A DNA stretch of 64,000 nt from VXYL01 sp963666465 (GTDB lineage Bacteria; Pseudomonadota; Gammaproteobacteria; Pseudomonadales; Azotimanducaceae): the NCBI GenBank assembly GCA_963666465.1, contig OY762824.1, positions 2,418,001-2,482,000 on the forward strand. The letters run 5' to 3'. Positions 1 to 8,600 of this stretch are shown here, in pieces. Numbering within the stretch: position 1 is the stretch's first letter; the number at the start of each line of letters is the position of its first letter. The notes beneath the pieces are model-generated. The model was not told the origin of the DNA. It did not search any database and saw only the letters and a list, made by a program, of their open reading frames with translations. Position numbers and translations under genes: made by a program.

Positions 1-13
1 ATGTTTGTGTGTC
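1..13 (+). repeat. FVC motif copy (cut by window edge)
   Basis: Reads ATGTTTGTGTGTC on the + strand, the inner part of the dispersed motif. It lies directly 5' of, and in frame with, the truncated oxidoreductase. Confidence 0.7.
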
Positions 14-29
14 TGGGCGGGATCGCCAA

Positions 30-531
30 GATACCCCTCATCGCGGCAGCCGGCCGAGCACCCCGCCCGCAGCCCCACGCCGGCGGCATTCCCTCCGCCC
101 TCACCATCCGCACCGGTCGCCCGCCGCGCCGAGGCACCCGCAAGGAGGAAGGCAAGCCACCCATGGAACTCGACCCGTCCCGCGGCTGGGTCGGCGACTG
201 GGACGAAACCCACTGGAACCAGGACCGCAACCCCAGCAACGGCCCCTTCAACCAAGTGGAACGGTTCGAGTACCCCCTCCCGACCCCAGCCCCCATCACC
301 CGCGGTCAGCCAGCAGGCTCACGCTGGACCGGCGAGAAGCTCATCCGCTACAAGGGCTGGACCTGGAGCGGCGGCAACCAGCACGGCTTCACCTACCAGG
401 CCCAAGCCATGCACCTCTGCATGGCCGCGGGCCTCAAGGAAATGCCCCAGTTCACTCGCGCCGAATCCCTCCGCGTGTGCGAAATCATCGACGAAATCAA
501 CCGTCAACGTGTTGAGAGAGGCTTTTTGTAG
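30..531 (+). pseudogene. C-terminal fragment of a Gfo/Idh/MocA-type oxidoreductase
   Basis: From about base 30 the translation matches the C-terminal half of the complete oxidoreductase at 43938-45215, ending with the same GFTYQAQA...CEIIDEINRQ tail. The NAD-binding Rossmann half is absent. A 52-codon in-frame stretch is also missing: the junction lies between two CCCTCCGCC repeats that are still separate in the full copy (near 44622 and 44778), which suggests slippage or recombination. The fragment begins immediately after an FVC motif (bases 1-13), whose ATG is in frame with it and could give a chimeric Met-Phe-Val-Cys start. It cannot be a working dehydrogenase. The start may be affected by the window edge. 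Confidence 0.85.
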
Positions 532-556
532 ACACCTGCGACGGGGCGAGCCTGCC

Positions 557-680
557 GCTAGCGTGCCTGTCGGCGCGACGGAGGGCGGGATGCGCTCCAT
601 CCGGAGTCCTGTCGTGTACGAGGGTGTCCCGTTGGGGCGAGGGCGTCTTGCCCCTCGCTCGCGCCGACAGGCGCGCTAGC
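557..680. repeat. REPIN-like inverted repeat
   Basis: Bases 557-578 and 659-680 are inverted copies of a 22-mer with one mismatch; each starts or ends in GCTAGC and contains CCTGTCGGCGCG. Between them are smaller palindromes such as GCGAGGG...CCCCTCGC near 640-660. The segment is non-coding and lies between the oxidoreductase fragment and the helicase gene. A paired REP or a short non-autonomous element are both possible. Confidence 0.6.
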
Positions 681-812
681 GCCACAAGAACCGTTGCCTT
701 CGGACAACGCTTCTTGCCCCAGCCCAAGCCGTCCCATCACCTAAGTCGAACCTCGCCGAGACGGCGAAGTCCGACTTGCCTGCTGGGTGTGACCTATCAT
801 CCGCTCCCAATC

Positions 813-3674
813 ATGTCTCCCGCCCCCGCCAATCCGCCCATTCCCACGCCCGGCGCTCGGGTCCTCGTCCGTACCGCCGAGTGGATCGTGCGGCGCGTCG
901 ATCACGCCGCCGGCGGCTATCAGGTCACCTGCGATGGCGTCTCCGAACTCGTGCGCGGCCGCGAAATGGTCTTCTTGAGCGCACTCGACCAAATCGAGGC
1001 CCTCGACCCCGCCCAAACGCGCCTCGTTCCCGACACATCGCCCCAGTTCACGGACTCGCGCCTTTACATGGAAGCCCTCCTTCGCCAGGCGGTTCCGAAC
1101 GACGGCGACATCCACATCGGCCACACCGCCGCCATGAACCACGTGCCCTACCAGCTCGAACCCGCGCGCCTTGCCCTTTCGCGGCCTAGGCAACGCATCC
1201 TCATTGCCGACGCCGTCGGCCTCGGCAAAACCCTCGAAGCTGGCATCCTCGTGAGCGAGCTCATCGCCAGAGGTCGTGGCCGCCGGATCCTTGTGCTGGC
1301 CGTCAAGAGCATGCTCAGCCAATTCCAGAAGGAGTTCTGGAACCGATTCGCCATCCCTCTCACCCGGCTCGACTCCGTGGGCATCCAGCGCGTGTGCAGC
1401 CGCATCCCCACCAACCACAACCCGTTCTACTACTACGACAAGACCATCATCTCCATAGACACCCTGAAGTCCGACGCTGAATACCGCACCTATCTCGAAC
1501 AGGCGTCGTGGGACATCATCGTCATCGACGAAGCGCACAACGTGGCCGACCGCGGCACCTCCTCCCTCCGCAGCCGCCTCGCCAAGCTCCTCGCCCGCCG
1601 CTCCGACACCCTCATCATGCTCTCCGCCACCCCGCACGATGGCCGGGCGAGGAGTTTCGCGAGCCTCGTGCAAATGCTGGACGCCACCGCCATCGCCGAC
1701 CCAGACAACTACACCACCCAAGACTTCCGCCCCGGCCTCGTCATCCGTCGCTTCAAGAAGGACATCCAGGACCAAGTTCGCGAAGCGTTCCAGAACCGCG
1801 ATGTCCACGCTCTGAGATTCCCGGCATCACGCGCGGAAGAAGCCGCCTTCGATGCGCTACTCGAAGTGCAGAACGCCCTCGGAAGCGACCGGCAGTCCGC
1901 CCGAGACCTCTTCGTCGTCACCTTGGAGAAGTCCCTGTTTTCCAGCCCCGCCGCCTGCATCGAGACGATCCGCGAACGCCTCCGCCGGCGCAGCCCGGAG
2001 ACGCAGGCCACGGAAGTCGAAGCCCTTGAACGCCTTCAATCCACGCTGGAACAGATCACGCCGGGCCATTGCGCGAGTTACCAATCCCTCCTCGCTGCCA
2101 TCACCCAAGGCAAACCCTTCCGTTGGCAGGCCAACGACCCGGAAGACCGCCTCGTCATCTTCACCGAACGCATCGCCACCTTAAACTGGCTCAAGGCGAG
2201 CCTCGCAGAAGACCTCTCACTCCGCCCCGGCCAGATCGAAACCCTCCACGGCGGCATGAGCGATGTCGAACAGCAGCGAGTGGTTGAGGAGTTCGGCAAC
2301 ACCCTGCGCCCCGTGCGCCTGCTCATCTGTTCCGACGTGGCGTCGGAAGGCATCAACCTGCACTACAAGTGCCACCGCTTGATCCACTTCGACATCCCCT
2401 GGTCGCTCATGGTCTTCGCGCAGCGCAACGGCCGGGTGGACCGCTACGGCCAAACCGATGCCCCGCAGATCGTCTATCTCGTCACCGAAAGCGCCAATTC
2501 CACCATCCGAGGCGACACCCGCATCCTCGAAGTGCTGATCGAGAAGGACGAACAGGCATACCGCAACATCGGCGACCCTTCCGTCTTCATGGATGTCCAC
2601 GACGTGCAGGAGGAAGAGCGCATCACCAGCCACGCCGTGGCGAGTGGCGAATCTGCGGCTGCATTCGACAAGCGCGTGACCCCAAAGGCAAGCGACGGCG
2701 AAGACCTGCTCACCATGTTCCTGCAAGGAAGCGGACCGAGCGCGCCGGCACCGCCAGCGACGCCGCCACAACCGTTCTCCCTGTTCGAGAACGACCTCCA
2801 TTACTGCGAAACTGCCCTCCACCGCCTGCAACGAGAAGATGCCGGCCGGCGGCCCCTGCGCTTCGCGGTCGATGCAACCGCGGAAACACTCACCGTCGAT
2901 GCCCCAGACGACCTCGTCGCCCGCTACGGTCGCCTGGCCGCAGAAGTCCTCCCCGCCAGCCAGCGCCTGCATCTCACTATCAGCCGCGCCCGCATGGAGG
3001 AAGCCATCGCCGAGAGCCGCCGCTCCGAATCCAACTGGCCGAACCTCCACTATCTCTGGCGCCTAAGCCCCGTCGTCGATTGGCTGAACGACCGAATGCT
3101 GGCCGCCTTCGGCCGCTTCCAAGCCCCTATCCTCGCAGGCGTGCCGGGCCTGGCGTCCGACGAAGCAGTCTTTGTCTGCTCGGGCCTGGTTCCCAACCGC
3201 AAGAGCCATCCCTTGCTTTACGAATGGGTCGGTATCAGCTTCTGCGACGGCGACTTCGCGACCGTAATCGACTTCCGGCAACTCGCTCGCCGCACCGGCC
3301 TCACCGGCAAAACCCTCATCAACCGCGAACAACCCGTCGATGCCGAAGCCCTCTCCAACCTCCTCCCCGAAGCCGTCGAGCGCGCCCGTAGCCATTTCAT
3401 CGAGCGCCGCGACGCATTCGAATCCGCACTCAACGACCAACTCAACGAGGAGGTCGCAGGGCTCGATGCCTTCAAGGAGCGCCGCCTCGCCCAGTTGGAG
3501 GCCGAACTCGCCACTTCCCGACAAGCTGGCCAGCTCCTCCGCAGCCGAGCGGCCCAAACCCGTCGGGAAGTGGACGACATCCTTGATGAGTACTTGTCCT
3601 GGATTCAAGAAACCATGAGCACCGAGCGCGACCCCTCCATCAAAGTCGTCTGCGCCCTAACCCCCCTCGGGTAG
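813..3674 (+). CDS. SNF2-family DNA helicase/translocase, DrmD-like
   Basis: A 953-residue superfamily 2 ATPase expected to translocate on double-stranded DNA. Visible motifs are Walker A ADAVGLGKT at about 132-140, the Walker B box IDEAH at about 238-242, LSATPHDG soon after, and motif VI QRNGRVDRYGQ at about 537-547. The RapA/SNF2-like core is followed by a charged C-terminal region with a likely coiled coil at about 870-930. I chose ATG 813 because the 63 in-frame codons upstream overlap the REPIN-like repeat and do not look like protein. Length and architecture resemble DrmD of class 1 DISARM, and a large adenine methyltransferase lies two genes downstream, but drmA, drmB and drmC are not adjacent. 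The helicase call is firm; the DISARM link is inference. Confidence 0.85.
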   Translation: MSPAPANPPIPTPGARVLVRTAEWIVRRVDHAAGGYQVTCDGVSELVRGREMVFLSALDQIEALDPAQTRLVPDTSPQFTDSRLYMEALLRQAVPNDGDIHIGHTAAMNHVPYQLEPARLALSRPRQRILIADAVGLGKTLEAGILVSELIARGRGRRILVLAVKSMLSQFQKEFWNRFAIPLTRLDSVGIQRVCSRIPTNHNPFYYYDKTIISIDTLKSDAEYRTYLEQASWDIIVIDEAHNVADRGTSSLRSRLAKLLARRSDTLIMLSATPHDGRARSFASLVQMLDATAIADPDNYTTQDFRPGLVIRRFKKDIQDQVREAFQNRDVHALRFPASRAEEAAFDALLEVQNALGSDRQSARDLFVVTLEKSLFSSPAACIETIRERLRRRSPETQATEVEALERLQSTLEQITPGHCASYQSLLAAITQGKPFRWQANDPEDRLVIFTERIATLNWLKASLAEDLSLRPGQIETLHGGMSDVEQQRVVEEFGNTLRPVRLLICSDVASEGINLHYKCHRLIHFDIPWSLMVFAQRNGRVDRYGQTDAPQIVYLVTESANSTIRGDTRILEVLIEKDEQAYRNIGDPSVFMDVHDVQEEERITSHAVASGESAAAFDKRVTPKASDGEDLLTMFLQGSGPSAPAPPATPPQPFSLFENDLHYCETALHRLQREDAGRRPLRFAVDATAETLTVDAPDDLVARYGRLAAEVLPASQRLHLTISRARMEEAIAESRRSESNWPNLHYLWRLSPVVDWLNDRMLAAFGRFQAPILAGVPGLASDEAVFVCSGLVPNRKSHPLLYEWVGISFCDGDFATVIDFRQLARRTGLTGKTLINREQPVDAEALSNLLPEAVERARSHFIERRDAFESALNDQLNEEVAGLDAFKERRLAQLEAELATSRQAGQLLRSRAAQTRREVDDILDEYLSWIQETMSTERDPSIKVVCALTPLG

Positions 3675-3998
3675 CCCCGAAGCCGGGCACCTAACGGCGA
3701 ATGGCCGAGACGCCCTCCTTTCGGAGGACGCCCACCGAAGAGGGACTGGCCAGACCGGAAGGCGGGCGTCTCGCCCCATTCGCACCGCCAAGGCGCCTCC
3801 CTCGAGGCGAGGGCCTCTGGAGGGAAGGCATCCTGCCATCTCTACGCCGCCAAGGTGTGCTTCGCAGAATGTCGGATCCAGGCGAGGGCCTCGGGTGGAG
3901 GGCGCTTCCGCCCTCCACCGTCCACCGCGCCGAAAGCCGCGAAAGCGCACGAAAACGGGTAAAGTCCGCCAGCAACTCGCAGCCAGTGCTTCAAAGCC
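3675..3998. repeat. Intergenic palindromes, REP-like
   Basis: A 324-bp gap between helicase and AIPR genes with no credible gene. It holds several GC-rich palindromes of the GGAGGGC/GCCCTCC type also seen near 41460-41640 and 54880-55095. The clearest is a perfect 11-bp stem at 3894-3904 and 3909-3919 with a CTTC loop. It could attenuate transcription between the genes or be a REP cluster. No T-run follows, so a classical terminator is not supported. Confidence 0.55.
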
Positions 3999-5672
3999 GT
4001 GAACGTCCATGCAGCCATCGTTGACCAACGCCTCACGGGCATTTTGGAGCAGAATCCTGATTGGTTCCCGTGGCGCGACGAGAACAAGCGCCGCTCTGCC
4101 GCGTTCGTGCTGCTCTGCATGTCCACGTCGCTCGACCTGCCCCTCGATGAATGCGTGGACCTGCTGACGGAAGGCGGCAACGATGCCGGCGTCGATGGCC
4201 TGCACATGCGCGACGTCCATAGCCGAGATTTCACCGTCACCCTCTTCCAAGGCAAGTACAAGGTCCAAGACCTGAGCGGCAAGGCCAACTTTCCGGAAAA
4301 CGGCCTCAAGGCGGCAATCCAATCAGCGGAAATCCTGTTCGACCCCCAGCGCCATGTAGAGATGAACCCCCGGCTCGCCCCCCGCATTGAGGAAATCCGA
4401 TCGCTTATCAACGACGGACACATACCCAACGTGCGCTTCGTCTTGTGCAACAACGGGGTGAAGTGGCCTGCTCAAGCCGATCAATGGGTTCAGCAAGCGG
4501 AGAGCGACTTTGGCGACCAGCTCAGGCTCATCCACTACAACCACGCCAATATCGTCCAAACCCTGAGCCAAGGGCCACGCGTCGACACCGTGCTGACGCT
4601 GACCGGCGACATGGCTACCGAAAACCTGAACTTCACGCGAACGATCGTCGGCAGGCTCTCCGTCCACGAGGTGCATCGACTTTTCGGGGAGCATGGTGAC
4701 CAGCTGCTGGAGCGCAACATTCGCCGCTACCTCGGCACAGGGAACCGAGTGAACGCCGACATCCGCGAGACTTTGCGGGACCCGGAGCGAGCCGCCAACT
4801 TCTACCTCTACAACAACGGAATCACGGCGATTTGCGACCGTCTTGCCTACAGCACGTTGCAGCGGGCCGATCACCGCGTGCAGGTGGAAGGCCTGCAAAT
4901 CGTCAACGGTGGCCAGACGTGCCAGACCATTCACGAGACCTTGGCAGAGAGTTCCTTGCGCGCCGAGGACGCCTATGTCCTCTTCCGGTTGCACGAATTG
5001 CCACCAGACTCGAAGGATGTCGTCCGCGAGATCACGAGGACCACGAACAGCCAGACTCCGGTGGATCTCAGAGACCTGCGCTCCAACGACGAAGTGCAAA
5101 AGGCCCTTGCCCTGGGCATGGAACAGCTTGGCTACGGATACTGGCGCCATGCTCGCCAAGATCGGCCGGGAAGGGACGACTTCACGAGCGCGACGATTGC
5201 AGAGTCTGTGCTGGCCGTCTGGCGGGGACTCCCGCAGCAGGCGAAGTATCGGCGGCGTGACCATTTCGGCAAGCTTTACGGCTTGATCTTCGACGGCCTC
5301 AACGCGGCCCAAGCGCTGATGGCGGCAATGATCTTTCGGGAAGTGGAGCAGAGACGTCGCGTGGCTCAACCACCCGAATCGCCAGGTGAGCTCTTCTTCA
5401 CACCGTACGCGTCACACCACATCGCCATGCTCATCGGCCGTGCGCTTTGCAACGAAAGCCAGATTGACTCGGGCGACATCTCGCATCGCCACTTCCACGT
5501 CCTGCGGAAGGCGCTGGCCGACGACACCGATCGCTACTACGCCTTGGCCCAAGAGTCCATCACTGCCGCCCTGCGCGCCTGCTACGGCGACCGCCCCATC
5601 TCCCTCCAGCAACTCGCCGCCACCTTCCGCCGCGGCGACCTGCTCGAGATGCTGAACGCCCAACTCGCCTGA
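3999..5672 (+). CDS. AIPR family (abortive infection phage resistance) protein
   Basis: A 557-residue protein matching the AIPR family (PF10592) through the segments FYLYNNGITAICD, GLQIVNGGQTCQTIHE and ITRTTNSQTPVD. The N-terminus carries a PD-(D/E)XK-like pattern, with Asp66 in NDAGVDGL and Gln84-x-Lys86 in LFQGKYKV, as in restriction-type nucleases that use QxK. The start is GTG 3999; no good ribosome binding site or in-frame ATG is visible, so the first residues are uncertain. It ends 3 bp before the methyltransferase start, implying an operon. AIPR proteins are associated with abortive infection; a nuclease effector role here is inference. Confidence 0.85.
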   Translation: MNVHAAIVDQRLTGILEQNPDWFPWRDENKRRSAAFVLLCMSTSLDLPLDECVDLLTEGGNDAGVDGLHMRDVHSRDFTVTLFQGKYKVQDLSGKANFPENGLKAAIQSAEILFDPQRHVEMNPRLAPRIEEIRSLINDGHIPNVRFVLCNNGVKWPAQADQWVQQAESDFGDQLRLIHYNHANIVQTLSQGPRVDTVLTLTGDMATENLNFTRTIVGRLSVHEVHRLFGEHGDQLLERNIRRYLGTGNRVNADIRETLRDPERAANFYLYNNGITAICDRLAYSTLQRADHRVQVEGLQIVNGGQTCQTIHETLAESSLRAEDAYVLFRLHELPPDSKDVVREITRTTNSQTPVDLRDLRSNDEVQKALALGMEQLGYGYWRHARQDRPGRDDFTSATIAESVLAVWRGLPQQAKYRRRDHFGKLYGLIFDGLNAAQALMAAMIFREVEQRRRVAQPPESPGELFFTPYASHHIAMLIGRALCNESQIDSGDISHRHFHVLRKALADDTDRYYALAQESITAALRACYGDRPISLQQLAATFRRGDLLEMLNAQLA

Positions 5673-5675
5673 GCC

Positions 5676-8600
5676 ATGCCAAACACCTTCACCGGCATTC
5701 AGAACGAGAACGAGTTCTACAGCCACCATTACCTAGCCGAGGTTTTCGCCGGCGACATCAAGGACACCCTGGCCCGCTGGCGCAAGGAGGCCGCCGAAGC
5801 CAACGCAACCCCAACTCCAGATCGTGCCCTCCGCTCCTTGGCCCGCCCCTACCTGACCTTCCGCCAGCAATTCACTCGCGAGCGCCGCCACGCCAGCCGC
5901 ATCGAACTCCAGCGCGACTGGTTCCGCCAGTTCCTCACCGCCCTCGGCTACTCCTACGAGCCAGCCAACCACACCCCCACGGGCAACGACGAAGACGAAA
6001 TCCCCGTCCTCCACGCCGCCGGCATCCGCCAAGGAACGCCAAACCTGCTCATCCTCGGTGCCTACGACCCCGAAGGCGAAGACGAAGACCCGCTCTCTCT
6101 CCGTCCCCACCCCGACCAGTACCACGGCGAGGTCCCGCCACCCGAAGCCGTGCGGGCCGAGACCTGGGAAGACATCATCACCCGCCGCATCTTCGGCAGC
6201 GACCATCCCCCACGCTGGGTCCTGCTTCTCTCGCCCGGCCAAGCCCTCCTTCTGGAACGCGGCAAATGGACCCACCAGCGCCTGCTCCGCTTCGTTCTTG
6301 AAGACATCCTGGGCCGCCGCGAAGACGCCACCCTGCAAGCCACCGCCGCCCTCCTGCACCGCGACTGCCTGCTCCCCGCCGAGGGCATGAGCCTGCACGA
6401 CAGCCTGGACGACAACAGCCACAAGCACGCCTTCGCCGTCACCGGCGACCTCAAGTACGCCCTGCGCGAATGCATTGAACTCATCGGCAACGAGGCCATC
6501 TGGTATCGCCGCGAAGTGCGCAAGGAGCGCGTCTTCCGGCTCGACGACAGGCTCGCCCAAGACCTCGGCCTCGAGGCCCTCCGCTACATGTATCGTCTGC
6601 TGTTCCTGTTCTACATCGAGGCCCGCCCGGAACTCGGCTACGCGCCCCTGCAATCCGAGGCATACCGCAAGGGCTACAGCCTGGAACACCTGCGCGACCT
6701 CGAACTCGTGCGCATCACCGCCCCAGACGCCCTGAACGGCTACTACATCCACCACACCATCCAGCAGCTCTTCCGCCTCATCCGCGACGGCTTCGGCACC
6801 GCGCCCGAACGGGAACTCACCGCCGCCCAACACCACACCTTCGAGATGCGCCGTCTGGACAGCGCCCTCTTCCGTGCGGGCGCAACGCCCTTGCTAGACA
6901 CTGTGCGACTACGCGACGAAGTGCTCCAGCAGGTCATCCGCCTGATGTCCCTAACCCGCCCCCCCAAGGGCAGGAACAAGCGCCGCGGCCGCATCTCCTA
7001 CGCCCAGCTCGGCATCAACCAGCTCGGCGCCGTGTACGAAGCCCTGCTCTCCTACCGCGGCTTCTTCGCCGAAGAAGACCTATACGAAGTGAAGCGTGCC
7101 GGCGAAGACCCAGACGAACTCGCCAACGCCTGGTTCGTCCCCCTGCACGAACTGCACAAGTACACCCAGGAGGAGCGCGTCTTCATCCCCGGCTCCATCC
7201 CCCAGAAGCTCAAGAAGCACGAGAAGGGGCGCTTCATCTACCGCCTGGCCGGCCGTGACCGCGAGAAGACCGCCAGCTACTACACCCCGGAAAGCCTCAC
7301 CCAATGCGTCGTCAAATACGCCCTCAAGGAACTCATTCCCGACGACATGCCGGCCGAGCGAATCCTGGACCTAACCGTGTGCGAACCGGCCATGGGCAGC
7401 GCCGCCTTCCTCAACGAAGCCGTGAACCAACTCGCGGAGAGATACCTCCACCGCCGCCAGCGCGAACTGAACCAGCGCATCCAACAGGCCGACTACGCCG
7501 ACGAACTCCAGAAAGCCAAGCACTACATCGCCGACCGCAACGTCTTTGGCGTGGACCTCAACCCAGTGGCCCAAGAACTAGCCGAAGTTTCCCTGTGGCT
7601 CAACTGCATCCACAAGGACGGCCACGTGCCCTGGTTCGGCTTCCAGCTCGTGTGTGGCAACTCGCTGGTGGGCGCGCGAAGGCAGGTGTATGCCAGCAAG
7701 CTACTCACAAAGGCCAGGCGGGCCAAGGAACGCTGGCACCAGTTCGCCCCCGAACGAGTCGCCAAATCCAAACCCGGCACCGTCTATCATTTCCTTCTCC
7801 CCGACCGCTGCATGGCCGACTACCGCAACAAGGCTGCCAAGCAATACGAAGAGGAGAACTTCAGCCGCATCCGCCAATGGCAGAAGGACTTCTGCCAACC
7901 GTTCGCCCCGGAAGACATTGCCGAACTGGAGCAACTTTCCGCCCGAGTTGACGACCTGTGGACGCTCCACACCGAGCAGCTCGCCCAAGACCGCCGCAAA
8001 ACCGAAGACACCCTCCCCGTCTGGGGGATGCCCGCCCCAAAGAGCCGCCGCCAGACCAGCAACTCATGGAAGGACGACATCCACGACCAGGGCGTGTTCA
8101 GCACCGCCCCAGACACCCGCTCCGTGAGCCCCTACCGCCGCCTGAAGCTGGTGATGGATTACTGGTGCGCCCTGTGGTTCTGGCCCATCGCCAAGGCAGA
8201 GAGCCTGCCCACCCGCGACGAGTTCCTGACCGAAGTCAGCTTGGTGCTGAAGGGTTCCGTGTTCCAACCCGGCGTTGGCCCGAACCAGACCGCCGACCTC
8301 TTCGGCAAGGAATACGCCGCACACGCCGGCGACATCGCCAAGCGAATCGCCAACGAAATCGGCATGTTGGACTTGGACAAGCTCTTCGAGCAGTTCCCGA
8401 GGCTGAAGTTTGTGGACGAACTGGCCACGAAGCGACGATTTCACCATTGGGAACTTGCCTTCGCGGATGTGTTCTACACGGCACGCAAGGACGGCGAGCT
8501 TCGGGGTGGCTTCGACCTCGTGTTGGGGAATCCGCCTTGGGTGAAGGTGGAGTGGAAGGAAGCCGGCGTGCTGGGGGACTTCGATCCGTCGCTGGTGTTG

